Source of the DNA: CAVYXK01 sp963708245
Lineage (GTDB): Bacteria; Pseudomonadota; Alphaproteobacteria; Acetobacterales; Acetobacteraceae
Direction: 5' to 3'
DNA: 64,000 bases
Assembly: GCA_963708245.1 (NCBI GenBank)
Contig: OY970201.1
Span: 6,386,001-6,450,000, forward strand
Part shown: one piece after another, positions 46,292 through 55,475 of the stretch
Numbering within the stretch: the stretch's first letter is position 1
How the letters are laid out: each line of letters starts with the position of its first letter
The notes under the pieces: model-generated
Database searches by the model: none
Seen by the model: the letters and a program-made list of their open reading frames with translations, nothing else
What the model was told of the DNA's origin: nothing
Translations under genes and position numbers: made by a program

Positions 46292-47739
46292 GGTGCGCCC
46301 CGGTCGAGGAAGAATCGCTTCACGCCGTCTTCGGTCAGCACATCCTGCGCGCGGGCGACGACGAAGGCGACCGGCACCTCCCCCTTGATCGGGTCTGACG
46401 TCGGGACCACCGCGACATCGATGATGTCGGGGTGGTCCATCAGCACGTTCTCCACCTCCTTGGGATAGATGGTCTCGCCGGCACAGCTTATGCGGTCGTC
46501 GATGCGGCCGACGATTTCGATATAGCCCTGCTCATCGGCGCGGACGATATCGCGCGTGCGGAACCAGCCGTCCGGCAGCAGCCGCTCCGCCGTGATCTCC
46601 GGCAGATTGTGGTAGCCGACCAGATTGCCGGGCGAAAGCACGAGAAGCTCGCCGAGCTCGCCTGGGCCGACATCGCGATCGCCATGCTCGGGCTCGACGA
46701 TGCTCAGCTCCACGTCGGGATATGGGAGCCCGGTGGTGCCCTTCTTGCGGATACCCCAGCGCGGATTGTTGCATACGAAGCCACATTCGGTCAGGCCATA
46801 GGCCTCGAGCATCGGCGCCAGGCGGCGGGAGAATTCCTCCAGCAGGTCCTCCGGCACCTCCGAAGAGCCGCAGATGACGAAGCGAAGTGAGGAACAGTCG
46901 GACGCGGCGAGCAGTGCCTCCTCGCGTAGCATCATTTTGTACATGGCGGGCACCCCGGTCGTATAGGTGCAGCGCTCGTGCTCGATCGCGCGGATCATTT
47001 CGGCGGGATTGACGTCGTGCAAGATGACCACCGAACCGCCGCATTCCAGCATCGAGAACAGCCCGCCGAACATGCCGTTGGCATGGAACATCGGCACGGC
47101 GAGAAGGCAGCGCTCGTCTGGCCCGTACAGCAGCGCACGGCGCAGGTTGCGCGTCGCCCACGCGATCGCGCCGTGGGTCAGCAGCACGCCCTTTGGCACG
47201 CCGGTCGAGCCGGAGGTGTAGGAGATAAAGGCAAGGTCGGCGGCACGTTTCGACGCGATGAATCGTGCCTCGTGTTGCGCCGCGAGCCATTCGTCGTACA
47301 GCCCGGTACCAGCAACGCCCTGATCCATGACGAAGACATGCCGTAGGCCTGGTAGCTCCGCCACCAGTCGCCCGGCTTCATCGGCGAAATCGGCTGAGGC
47401 GAACAGCACGCGCGCCTGCGAATCCGCAAGGATATGCGCGAGCGTGTTGTAATGGGCACGTGTCGTTGTCGGCGTGACGGTCGCGCCGGCACGCAGCGCC
47501 CCGAGCAGCGTCTCGACGAAGCGGTGGTCGTTCTTGACCAGCACCGCGACGTGGTCGCCTTCTCCGATGCCGAGCGCCCGCAGCCCGTTCGTAACACGAT
47601 TGGTGCGCTGCTCCAGCTCGGCGTAGGTCACGCGATGTGGCCCGTAGATCAGTGCCTCCTTCTCGGGCCACGCACGCAGAGCAAGGTCGAAGATCGTGCC
47701 GAAATTCAGGTCGCTGCGTCGCTGCTCGACATTGCCCAT
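46153..47739 (-). CDS. Acyl-CoA synthetase (AMP-forming, ANL family)
   Basis: 528 residues. ANL core motifs are present: FISYTSGSTGVPKGVLLTH (ATP-binding P-loop), MFHANGMFGG, YGLTECGFVCN (adenylate-binding), GWFRTRDIVRADEQGYIEIVGR with the hinge region, and TSAKKVDRAAL with the catalytic C-terminal lysine. It activates an organic acid with ATP and CoA; the substrate cannot be fixed. Its last 139 nt overlap the end of the plus-strand orphan gene. It starts the minus-strand block with VOC, monooxygenase and ABC genes, 12 nt downstream of the VOC gene. Confidence 0.9.
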   Translation of the reverse strand: MGNVEQRRSDLNFGTIFDLALRAWPEKEALIYGPHRVTYAELEQRTNRVTNGLRALGIGEGDHVAVLVKNDHRFVETLLGALRAGATVTPTTTRAHYNTLAHILADSQARVLFASADFADEAGRLVAELPGLRHVFVMDQGVAGTGLYDEWLAAQHEARFIASKRAADLAFISYTSGSTGVPKGVLLTHGAIAWATRNLRRALLYGPDERCLLAVPMFHANGMFGGLFSMLECGGSVVILHDVNPAEMIRAIEHERCTYTTGVPAMYKMMLREEALLAASDCSSLRFVICGSSEVPEDLLEEFSRRLAPMLEAYGLTECGFVCNNPRWGIRKKGTTGLPYPDVELSIVEPEHGDRDVGPGELGELLVLSPGNLVGYHNLPEITAERLLPDGWFRTRDIVRADEQGYIEIVGRIDDRISCAGETIYPKEVENVLMDHPDIIDVAVVPTSDPIKGEVPVAFVVARAQDVLTEDGVKRFFLDRGAPYMHPRRVFFLDEMPLTSAKKVDRAALKAMATPGAWDPPAGGTNSN

Positions 47740-47751
47740 CGCCGGTACCTC

Positions 47752-48213
47752 TCAGCGGTGTTCTACCGGGCCGACAAACTCGAAGACTTCGAGCATGACG
47801 CCGTTTAATGAAGACGGCTTCACCCAATTGGCTTTGAGCCGCTCCGGAGTATAGCGCCCGGCGGGGCTGCCCGGTGGGAACTCACACGGTTCGGCCAGCG
47901 CCCACTGCATGCCGACCGCCGCCCACTCCCGCATCACCTCGGCCAGACTGTCAACGCGCACGGCTATCGAGTATGTGCCCTCACCACGCCGATCAAGGAA
48001 GCGCTGTAGCGCCGAGCTGGGCCCCGTCGGAGCGATCACCGAGACAGCGGCGGCCGGACCGACCGACAGCGTCACGTCGGTGATCTCGGCAGGCGGGTCC
48101 GGCAAATGCACGGCCGGCAGGCTCGGCAGGCCGAGTGCCCGCCACTTTGCCACCGTGCCGTCAAGATCACGCGTTGCGACATTGACCGTGATGAATTCGA
48201 GGATCCTGCCCAT
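47752..48213 (-). CDS. VOC (glyoxalase/dioxygenase superfamily) protein
   Basis: 153 residues from the ATG at 48213; the longer frame overlaps the upstream gene. One betaalphabetabetabeta repeat is visible (ILEFITVNVATRDLDGTVAKWRAL), followed by a second (YSIAVRVDSLAEVMREWAAV and GVMLEVFEFVGP), with Glu in the final strand as a possible metal ligand. It lies 4 nt after the monooxygenase stop and 12 nt before the ligase, so it is in an operon with both. Reaction unknown. Confidence 0.75.
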   Translation of the reverse strand: MGRILEFITVNVATRDLDGTVAKWRALGLPSLPAVHLPDPPAEITDVTLSVGPAAAVSVIAPTGPSSALQRFLDRRGEGTYSIAVRVDSLAEVMREWAAVGMQWALAEPCEFPPGSPAGRYTPERLKANWVKPSSLNGVMLEVFEFVGPVEHR

Positions 48214-48217
48214 CCAC

Positions 48218-49411
48218 TTATTCCCCTGCTGAGGCGGAAGGTGCCTTGCGCCGCTCACCGCCAGCCTCGGCGTAGAGGCCCATGGCACGCGCCTTCTCGC
48301 GCATCGCACGGATATCGGCCATCACGTCCTCGGCCGGCCGCATGAAATTGCGCGGGTTCTTGAAATGCGGAATCACGTAGCGTCCGAACATTTCGATCGA
48401 TTTCATGATCTTTTCGTGCGGCACGCTGTCGATACGCATCACCAACTGGTCGACTCCACATTCGCGGAATCGCTCGATCGCCCGGATGCAACTGTGCGGC
48501 GACCCGAACACCGCGGCGCCGGATGCGTCTGTGAAATACCCGAAATCTTCGGTCTTGCGGGCGACCTCGGTGATCTTGTTCATGTAGGTATAGCTTTGTG
48601 CCGCCCGGGCAAGCCGGGGATAGCCGTCGATCGCAATGCGCAGCCACTTGATGTTCCCGGTGCCGGCCTCCGCTGCGGCAATTTCGTCTGTCTCGGCGCA
48701 ATAGGCCTGGAGCAAGGCACCGGCTTCGGCGCTGACGTGCTCGCCACGCGCCCTGGTCGCATCCGACGCCTTGCGGAAAGCGGCGACCGATTCGGCCAGC
48801 GCGTCCCAACCCATGAAATTTGACCAACTATACACGCCAACGCCGAGATCGCCTGCCATCCGGTGCGATTCCGGGCTGGTCGCGGCGACATAGATCGGCG
48901 GGTACGGCGTCTGCACCGGCTTCGGTACCAGCGAGCGCGGCGGGATCCGGTAGTGCTCGCCATAGAACATGAAGGGATCTTCGGTGAAGGCTTTCTTCAG
49001 AACCTGGATGCCCTCGTTCACCTCGTCCCGGTTTGTCTCCAGATCGACCTCGAACGCGTGGAGGGCAAGCGTCGTATTGCCGCGGCCCACGCCGAGCTCG
49101 ATACGCCCGTTCGACAACACGTCCTGCACCGCGGTGCGCGAGGCGATGCGCAGGGCATGATTCATTTTGCGCGGCAGCAGCGTGACTGCATGCGCGAACC
49201 GCAGAGTGCTGGTCAGCGGGAAGAGATAGGCGAACAGCACTTCCGGGCAGGACGTGGCAATGCCGCCGATCGCGTATTGCTGCTCCGAAACGCCAAACGA
49301 GTCGAAGCCCCATTTTTCGGCATGGATGACCTGCTCGACGAGCTCCCGATAGCGCGTCTGGTACGATGCGCCGGGCAGCGTCTCGGCTTCCGAGAAGAAC
49401 ATGAACTTCAT
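48218..49411 (-). CDS. LLM-class flavin-dependent oxidoreductase
   Basis: 397 residues from the ATG at 49411 (MKFMFFSEAE); the longer frame overlaps the ABC permease gene. Bacterial-luciferase-like features include HAEKWGFDSFGVSEQQYAIGG, LRFAHAVTLLPRKMNHALRIA, SNGRIELGVGRGN and PPIYVAATSPES. It would use a reduced flavin and O2 to oxidise a substrate. Its neighbours (acyl-CoA ligase, VOC protein and ABC importer) suggest a small catabolic pathway for an imported compound, which is inference. Confidence 0.85.
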   Translation of the reverse strand: MKFMFFSEAETLPGASYQTRYRELVEQVIHAEKWGFDSFGVSEQQYAIGGIATSCPEVLFAYLFPLTSTLRFAHAVTLLPRKMNHALRIASRTAVQDVLSNGRIELGVGRGNTTLALHAFEVDLETNRDEVNEGIQVLKKAFTEDPFMFYGEHYRIPPRSLVPKPVQTPYPPIYVAATSPESHRMAGDLGVGVYSWSNFMGWDALAESVAAFRKASDATRARGEHVSAEAGALLQAYCAETDEIAAAEAGTGNIKWLRIAIDGYPRLARAAQSYTYMNKITEVARKTEDFGYFTDASGAAVFGSPHSCIRAIERFRECGVDQLVMRIDSVPHEKIMKSIEMFGRYVIPHFKNPRNFMRPAEDVMADIRAMREKARAMGLYAEAGGERRKAPSASAGE

Positions 49412-49466
49412 CGCCGGCTTCCTGTTCCAAGCCTGCTGCTGGTCTCGGCGTTGGTGCCGCCCCTTG

Positions 49467-50117
49467 TCAAGCGGCTCGCCGCGATAACCGAAGCTCCAAC
49501 CATCGGGCAACCGAAGTCAGCGGAAAGCAGAGCGCGAAATAGATCAGTGCCACGACGCCGTACACTGTGAACGGCGCGAAGGTCGCGTTGGTAATCACGT
49601 TGCCGGTGCGCAGCAGTTCGTCAAATCCGATGATCGAGGTTAGCGCCGTGCTCTTCACTAACTGCACAAGAAAGCCGACAGTCGGCGGGACGGCGATTCG
49701 CAGCGCTTGCGGCAGGATTACCAGTTGCAACTGATGCCGGCGATGAAGACCCAGGGCAGCGGCCGCATCCCATTGGCCGGCTGGCAGTGCCTCGACGCAG
49801 CCACGCCAGATCTCGGCCAGGTACGCGCTGGCCGAGAGCGTCAACCCAACCCCTGCGGCGAGCCACGGTCGCACGTTCACCCCGATCAGCGGCAAGCCGA
49901 AAAAGACTAGGAAGAGCTGCAGCAAAAGCGGCGTTCCCTGGAACAGCTCGATGTAGAGCCTGGCGCCTGTCCTGATCGCCGAGCTGCGCGCTATCCGGAA
50001 CACCATCAGCAGCAGCCCGGCGACCCCTCCGCACGCGAACCCGGCGATCGAAAGCACGACCGTCCAGCGCGTCGCCAGCAGCAGGTTCCGAAGAATGTCC
50101 CAAAAGGTGAATTCCAT
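49467..50117 (-). CDS. Polar amino-acid-type ABC transporter permease 2
   Basis: 216 residues with about five transmembrane helices and the HisM-family segments LYIELFQGTPLLLQLFLVFFGLP and the EAA loop EIWRGCVEALPAGQWDAAAALGLHRRHQLQLVILPQALR. It is an inner membrane channel subunit. It is adjacent to permease 1 (overlapping by one base) and to the binding protein gene. No gene for the ATPase subunit is found nearby. Confidence 0.88.
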   Translation of the reverse strand: MEFTFWDILRNLLLATRWTVVLSIAGFACGGVAGLLLMVFRIARSSAIRTGARLYIELFQGTPLLLQLFLVFFGLPLIGVNVRPWLAAGVGLTLSASAYLAEIWRGCVEALPAGQWDAAAALGLHRRHQLQLVILPQALRIAVPPTVGFLVQLVKSTALTSIIGFDELLRTGNVITNATFAPFTVYGVVALIYFALCFPLTSVARWLELRLSRRAA

Positions 50118-50785
50118 CAGCCAACCTCCGCACCCAACAATCGCCGGGCAAGTAAGCCAAGCACTCGGCGCAGCAGGATCGACAGGGCGAGGTAGATCAG
50201 CGTGGCGAGCAGATAGGTCCTGAAGGCCTGAAACGTGCGCGACTGGATCAGGTCTGCCTGATACGTCAGGTCACGCACGGCGATGACGGATACCACCGAG
50301 GATTCCAGCATGGTGATGACGATCTGGCTGGCCAGCGCTGGAAAGATCGCCCGCATCGCTTGGGGTAGAACGATACGGAGGAAGACGATCCACGGCCGCA
50401 GGCCCAGGGCGCGACCCGCCTCGTTCTGTCCGGGCGCGACGGCATCCAGACCCGCGCGCACGATCTCGGTTCCGTAGGCGCCGAGATTGATTGTCATCGC
50501 CAGGATCGCCGCGGTGATCGCGTTCAGGTGGGGGCCGAGGCTCGGCAGGCCAAAGTAAATGAAGAAAAGCTGCGCGATGAACGGCGTGTTCCTGATAAGC
50601 TCGACATACCCGCCGACTGCGGCACGACACCACGCAATGTCACTGCGCCGGCCGGCCGCTCCCAGTACGCTCAACACGCTGCTGAACAGGGTGGTGACGA
50701 CAATCAGCTCAATCGTCGTCGCCACCCCGCTCAAAAGCGCGACGCCATAGACCTCCAGCCAGGCGAAGCCCAGGCTATCCGCCAT
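50117..50785 (-). CDS. Polar amino-acid-type ABC transporter permease 1
   Basis: 222 residues, paralogous to permease 2. It has VELIRNTPFIAQLFFIYFGLPSLG and the EAA loop EIVRAGLDAVAPGQNEAGRALGLRPWIVFLRIVLPQAMR, which contacts the ATPase. It follows the substrate-binding protein gene by 7 nt. Together with permease 2 it would form a heterodimeric channel for an amino acid or related compound. Confidence 0.88.
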   Translation of the reverse strand: MADSLGFAWLEVYGVALLSGVATTIELIVVTTLFSSVLSVLGAAGRRSDIAWCRAAVGGYVELIRNTPFIAQLFFIYFGLPSLGPHLNAITAAILAMTINLGAYGTEIVRAGLDAVAPGQNEAGRALGLRPWIVFLRIVLPQAMRAIFPALASQIVITMLESSVVSVIAVRDLTYQADLIQSRTFQAFRTYLLATLIYLALSILLRRVLGLLARRLLGAEVG

Positions 50786-50792
50786 CCCTGAC

Positions 50793-51593
50793 TTACAGAT
50801 CCTTTTCGTTCAGCGGCTTGTGCAGCCACTTGACGCTGATCTCGTTCAGACTCCCGTCACTCTTCATCTTGGCGATCGCGTCATTCAGGGTGGCTTTCAG
50901 CGCAGGCTCGTTTTTGTTCAACGCGATATGGTCGGGCGAGGTCAGAAGCTCGAATTTCTCCTCGGGCTCGATCGTTGGGTGGCGCGCGAGCACGGCTGCA
51001 CCGACATCATTCCCGACCACGATCAATTGCACCTGACCGGACAGGAATGCGGTGATCACACCGTTATAGTTGTCGAAACGCCTGATATCGGCAGTCGGAG
51101 GCGCGGCCGAGGTAACGGATGTATCCTCCAGCGTGCCACGATTCACGCCGATGCTTTTGCCGGCCAGGTCGGCGGGGCCGGTCACCTTCAAGGCATGCGG
51201 TCCCAGGACCGCGATGTAGTAGGGCGCGTAAGCGGCCGTGAAGTCGATCACCTTCTCCCGCTCGGGGCTGTCGCCAACGCTGAGCAGAATATCCACCTTG
51301 TGGTCCTCGAGATACGGGATGCGGTTTTGCCCCGTCACCGCGACCAGGTTCAGCTTCACCCCCATCGCCGCGGCAAGTGCGGTCGCCACGTCGATGTCAT
51401 AGCCGTGCAGACGCATATCCGGTCCGGCCGAGGCAAAGGGCGGAAAATCCTCGAACACGCCGGCATTGAGAACGCCGGCCTTCTTGATGTCCGCCAGCGC
51501 ATCGGCACGGACCATCACTGGCGGATACGCAATGAAAGCAGCCACGAGAAGAAGGACCGATAACCCGGAATATGCAGGACTTGGCAGCTTCAT
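50793..51593 (-). CDS. Extracellular solute-binding protein, family 3
   Basis: 266 residues with an N-terminal signal peptide (AYSGLSVLLLVAAFIAYPPVMVRA). Family 3 features are ADIKKAGVLNAGVFEDFPPFA, GYDIDVATALAAAMGVKLNLV, VDILLSVGDSPEREKVIDFTAAY and GKSIGVNRGTLED. It binds the ligand in the periplasm and delivers it to the two permeases downstream. It is divergent from the MFS gene across a 240-nt intergenic region that presumably holds both promoters. The ligand is not determined. Confidence 0.88.
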   Translation of the reverse strand: MKLPSPAYSGLSVLLLVAAFIAYPPVMVRADALADIKKAGVLNAGVFEDFPPFASAGPDMRLHGYDIDVATALAAAMGVKLNLVAVTGQNRIPYLEDHKVDILLSVGDSPEREKVIDFTAAYAPYYIAVLGPHALKVTGPADLAGKSIGVNRGTLEDTSVTSAAPPTADIRRFDNYNGVITAFLSGQVQLIVVGNDVGAAVLARHPTIEPEEKFELLTSPDHIALNKNEPALKATLNDAIAKMKSDGSLNEISVKWLHKPLNEKDL

Positions 51594-51833
51594 TGGGGAT
51601 CTCCCTGGTCAGGTGAAGGAAGCAGGTTAGGCATCACGATCCCACCTTCTACCCGTCAGCCTTCGGTGTGCAATCCCATCATAATAACCTCCGACCGCGT
51701 TCTCTCCGGCAGCGTCGAGCCCGGCGAAACGGCCCACCGCGCGCCGCGAGGCAATTCGATCATTGCAAACTGCTCGCGGTAATGGCTAACCTGTGCTCGG
51801 ACCGGGCGAAGACCTGGCCAGTTAGGAAACGAC

Positions 51834-53255
51834 ATGAACACGACCGGTTTCGTCGGCGGGTCGACTCCGGCCAGCCATGTGCTCGGCAGCAAGCTCGACA
51901 GCATTCCGTTCAGCGCCTACCACGTGCTGATAATCGTAGTGCTCGGCGCAGTTGGCTTCGTCGAAGGGTACGATCTGGCGCTCGGCGGGTCGCTCCTGGT
52001 GCTGGCCAAGCAACCGCTGCATCTGACCGGTGCGCAGGTTCGCTGGCTGGCGGTCGCCCCCACCCTGCTGGTCGTCGTCGGCGGGTACATCGCCTCGGCA
52101 ATGTCTGATCGCGTCAGCCGCAAGACCGTGATGCAGATCGGGGTGGTCATCAGCACCTTTTTCACCCTGCTGATACCGCTGGCGCAAAGCGGCACCCAAC
52201 TGCTCGTCATCCGTGTGCTCACCGGCATCGGCCTGGGCTTTGCCATCTCGGCGCCGTTCCCGATCGCGGCCGAGCTGATGCCGAAGCAGCATCGGCGCAC
52301 CTACGGCGCGATCTATGAGGTGATGCTGGCGAGCGCCTTTACGCTGCTGCCGTTCGTCGGCTTCCTGCTTGCGGGCAACCCGAACGGTTTCCGACTGATC
52401 GCGCTGCCCGGCGGCCTGACATTGGGGGTCGTGCCGTTGCTCGTGCATTTTGGCCTGCCGGAGAGCGCACGCTGGTATCTGCGCCGGGGCAACCCGCAGG
52501 CGGCGGTCGAGACGGTCAATCGGATGATCGCACGATGCGGCAACCGCGTGCCGAAGCTGGCTGTGTCAGACCTCGGCCCGAATCTGGCAGAGGCGCATGA
52601 GGAGCTTCCCCCGTTCGGTGCGTTGTTCCGCGCGGGGCAACTGCAATGGACGGTGGTGGGAATCCTTTGCTACGCGGCCGCGACCACGGCGTATTACTGT
52701 TCGGCGATCCTGCTGCCGAAGGCCCTGGTGGACCAAGGCGCTGCTGTCGGCCTGAGCTTCGGGCTGGGTACGTTGCTGTTCATGGTGACGATCCCGGGCA
52801 AGTTCTTTACCGGCTTCATCATGGAGATCATCGGCCGCCGCTGGACCATCACCTATTGCCTCGCCGGCTCGGTGCCCGGTCTGGCGTTGATGGCAGTGGC
52901 GCATAACGTGGGTTCGTTGGCGACGGTGGCGATGACCGCGGGAGCGATCATCACCGGCTCAACCGTGCTGTCGTCCTTCACGGCGGTACGGGTCTATCTC
53001 TCCGAGCAATTCCCCACCGAGTTGCGTGGCCGTGGGCATTTCTTCGGCGAGGCGACCGGTCGCATCTTCTCGGGCGTGCTGACGCCGTTCCTACTGGAAC
53101 CATATACGGGGTCCGCCACGATCTTCTTCGGCACGATCGCGGTGGTGGTGGCGGCCGGTGCCTGTGTTCCGCTGCTGTTCGGTAAGGAAACGGTCGGGCA
53201 GCTCGAACTGGTCAGCGAGACGCGCACAGTGCCGATCTCGGAGCCGGCCCTGTAG
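51834..53255 (+). CDS. MFS transporter (aromatic acid:H+ symporter-like)
   Basis: 473 residues with 12 predicted transmembrane helices. The first helix contains GFVEGYDLALGG, an AAHS/sugar-porter-like DxxxG variant. The loop 2-3 motif appears as GGYIASAMSDRVSRKTVM, and ELMPKQHRRTYGA and PESARWYLRRGN are typical of the metabolite:H+ symporter group. AGGAAACGAC precedes the ATG. Followed by an enolase-superfamily gene 62 nt downstream, it may import the same sugar acid or aromatic acid. Confidence 0.85.
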   Translation: MNTTGFVGGSTPASHVLGSKLDSIPFSAYHVLIIVVLGAVGFVEGYDLALGGSLLVLAKQPLHLTGAQVRWLAVAPTLLVVVGGYIASAMSDRVSRKTVMQIGVVISTFFTLLIPLAQSGTQLLVIRVLTGIGLGFAISAPFPIAAELMPKQHRRTYGAIYEVMLASAFTLLPFVGFLLAGNPNGFRLIALPGGLTLGVVPLLVHFGLPESARWYLRRGNPQAAVETVNRMIARCGNRVPKLAVSDLGPNLAEAHEELPPFGALFRAGQLQWTVVGILCYAAATTAYYCSAILLPKALVDQGAAVGLSFGLGTLLFMVTIPGKFFTGFIMEIIGRRWTITYCLAGSVPGLALMAVAHNVGSLATVAMTAGAIITGSTVLSSFTAVRVYLSEQFPTELRGRGHFFGEATGRIFSGVLTPFLLEPYTGSATIFFGTIAVVVAAGACVPLLFGKETVGQLELVSETRTVPISEPAL

Positions 53256-53317
53256 CCAGGTACGTTCCTGTCCGGCAAACTGGACATAAACGGACGCAGC
53301 CAGCCGGAGGAAACGCC

Positions 53318-54496
53318 ATGAAAATCGCCAAGATCGAAGACCTGCACGCCGATGCCGGCTGGCGGACCTTCTCCTTCCTCAAGATCACCACCGACGACGG
53401 CCTGGTCGGGTGGTCGGAATTCACCGAAGCCGATGGCAGCCGCGGCCTGTCTCCGGTGATCCACGCGATGGCGGAGCCACTGATCGGCCAGGACCCTCGC
53501 CCGGTGCAGAGTGTCGTCTCGACGCTGTACGTGCGCTCGGTGCAGGCGCCGCAGGGTGTCAACAGCCGTGCCATCGCGGCGATCGAGCTCGCCTTGCTGG
53601 ACATCAAGGGCAAGGCGCTCAGCGTGCCGGTGTACGAGCTGTTCGGCGGCCCAGTGCGTGAGCGCATCCCCGTGTATTGGTCGCATTGCGGCTCCTACCG
53701 CGTCCGCAACGCGGCACTGGTGAATACGCCGCCGCTACGCACATACGACGATGTCGCGGCACTCGGGGCGGAGGTGAAGCGGCGCGGCTTCAAGGCGCTG
53801 AAAACCAACGTGCTGCCGATGCAAGATGGTCGGCTGACGAACTTCGGGCCCGGCTTCGGCCGTACCCCCGGCTTCCCCGAGTTGAACGCCGATCGCCGCA
53901 CGCTGACCGCGATCCACGACCTGTTGTCCGCGTTTCGCGCCGGCGGAGGGCCGGAGCTAGGGTTGCATCTCGACGTCAACTATCATTTCAAGACAGAGGG
54001 ATTCATCAAAGTCGCCCGGACGGTCGAGCCGTTCGACATGAGCTGGCTGGAGACTGACACCTGGGACCCGCAAGCGCTGGCGGTGATTCGCCGTGCCGCC
54101 CCATGTCCAATCGCGTCCTGTGAATCGCTGACCGGCCGGCGCGCCTTCCGCCCGTTCCTCGATGCTTATGCGATGGACGTGGCGATCGTCGACGTGGTGT
54201 GGAACGGTTTCTTGGAATCGCTGAAGATCGCGGCAATGGCGGAAGCGTATGAGGTGAACGTTGCGCCGCACAACTATTACGGGCACCTCGCCTCGGCGGT
54301 CAGCGCGCATTTCTGCGCCGTGGTGCCGAACCTACGGGTGATGGAAACGGACGTCGATAGCGTTGCCTGGCGCGACGAACTGTTCACCGCACCGATGGTG
54401 ATCGAGGCTGGGGACATGCTGGTGCCCAAGGGCCCCGGTTGGGGAGTCGATGTGAACGAGGCGGGCGTCCGCGCGCATCCGCCAAAACGCGGCTGA
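53318..54496 (+). CDS. Mandelate racemase/muconate lactonizing enzyme-family protein
   Basis: 392 residues in the enolase superfamily. An N-terminal capping domain (residues 1-125) leads to a (beta/alpha)7beta barrel with GFKALKTNVLP, GLHLDVNYHFKTEG (first metal ligand Asp), SWLETDTWD (second, Glu) and PIASCESLTG (third, Glu), then VAIVDVVWNG and VAPHNYYGHL (His region). Such enzymes abstract the alpha-proton of a carboxylate, often dehydrating a sugar acid. GGAGGAAAC precedes the ATG. The substrate is unknown; the adjacent MFS carrier suggests uptake of an acid. Confidence 0.85.
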   Translation: MKIAKIEDLHADAGWRTFSFLKITTDDGLVGWSEFTEADGSRGLSPVIHAMAEPLIGQDPRPVQSVVSTLYVRSVQAPQGVNSRAIAAIELALLDIKGKALSVPVYELFGGPVRERIPVYWSHCGSYRVRNAALVNTPPLRTYDDVAALGAEVKRRGFKALKTNVLPMQDGRLTNFGPGFGRTPGFPELNADRRTLTAIHDLLSAFRAGGGPELGLHLDVNYHFKTEGFIKVARTVEPFDMSWLETDTWDPQALAVIRRAAPCPIASCESLTGRRAFRPFLDAYAMDVAIVDVVWNGFLESLKIAAMAEAYEVNVAPHNYYGHLASAVSAHFCAVVPNLRVMETDVDSVAWRDELFTAPMVIEAGDMLVPKGPGWGVDVNEAGVRAHPPKRG

Positions 54497-54703
54497 GCAC
54501 GGCGCTACCCGGTAACCCCCCCTTGCCCCTCCCGCAAGGCGAGCGGGAATTGAGGCTTTGGCAGTTGCCTCGCGGCGCAAACCGTGCTTTACGCCCCGGC
54601 TTCCCTGCCGGGGGCGACGGCCGCCCCCGGCTATGCCCGGCATTCCATGGTGGAATGCGGCCCGGCTCGGGCCAGGGGCCGAAGCCAGCCAGAGGGAGCC
54701 AAC

Positions 54704-55171
54704 ATGCCGCTTTATGAATGCGTGCTGATCGCGCGCAACGACGTGACTCAGCAGCAGGTCGATGCCATCGCGGATGGGATCACCAGCCAGCTCGAAACCG
54801 AGGGCGGCGCGCTCAAAAAGCGCGAATATTGGGGCCTGCGCAGCCTCGCTTATCGGATCAAGAAAAACCGCAAGGGCCACTACATGCTGCTCGGGCTGGA
54901 TGCCAAGCCGGCCTTCATCACCGAGATGGAGCGTCAGCTCGGCCTGAATGAAGACGTGCTGCGCTACATGACGATCCGGGTGAACGAGATCGAGGAAAGC
55001 CCGTCGGCCATCCTCAGCCGCAAATCGGATGATCGCGAGCGCAGCTTCCGCGGTCCGCGCCCAGCCGGGCGCTTCGATAGTGGGCGCCGGCGCGGCTATG
55101 ACGACCGCGAAGAATTCCGCGCCCGCGAAGGGGTGCTGGAAGACTTCCGTCCGGGTGGAGAAGAACCATGA
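54704..55171 (+). CDS. rpsF: 30S ribosomal protein S6
   Basis: 155 residues; core S6 fold YECVLIARNDVTQQQVDAI, GALKKREYWGLRSLAYRIKKNRKGHY, then a C-terminal Arg/Gly/Asp-rich extension (RSFRGPRPAGRFDSGRR) longer than in E. coli but common in alphaproteobacteria. The ATG at 54704 has AGGGAG upstream; the frame open from 54584 is not coding. It overlaps rpsR by ATGA and heads the rpsF-rpsR-rplI operon, a conserved ribosomal unit. Confidence 0.96.
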   Translation: MPLYECVLIARNDVTQQQVDAIADGITSQLETEGGALKKREYWGLRSLAYRIKKNRKGHYMLLGLDAKPAFITEMERQLGLNEDVLRYMTIRVNEIEESPSAILSRKSDDRERSFRGPRPAGRFDSGRRRGYDDREEFRAREGVLEDFRPGGEEP

Positions 55172-55464
55172 GCGGCGAGCAGCAGACCGTCCCCGACGCG
55201 GCGGAGATCAACCCGGCCGCGCGTCGCGCCGCGGTCGGCGCCCGCCGGCCGTTCTATCGCCGTCGCAAGTCCTGCCCGTTCTCCGGTCCGAACGCGCCGA
55301 AGATCGACTACAAGGACGTCCGCCTGCTGTCGCGCTTCCTCTCCGAGCGCGGCAAGATCGTGCCGTCCCGCATCACCGCGGTCTCGGCCAAGAAGCAGCG
55401 GGAGCTGGCGCTCGCGATCAAGCGCGCCCGCTTCCTGGCGCTGCTGCCCTATATCGTCACCTGA
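55168..55464 (+). CDS. rpsR: 30S ribosomal protein S18
   Basis: 98 residues, with RRPFYRRRKSCPFSGPNAPKIDYKDVRLL and GKIVPSRITAVSAKKQRELALAIKRARFLALLPY, diagnostic of S18 including the CPF segment. It forms a heterodimer with S6 in the 30S platform, matching the overlap with rpsF. The N-terminal approximately 25 residues are an alphaproteobacterial-style extension. Confidence 0.97.
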   Translation: MSGEQQTVPDAAEINPAARRAAVGARRPFYRRRKSCPFSGPNAPKIDYKDVRLLSRFLSERGKIVPSRITAVSAKKQRELALAIKRARFLALLPYIVT

Positions 55465-55475
55465 CGGAGCGCGCC

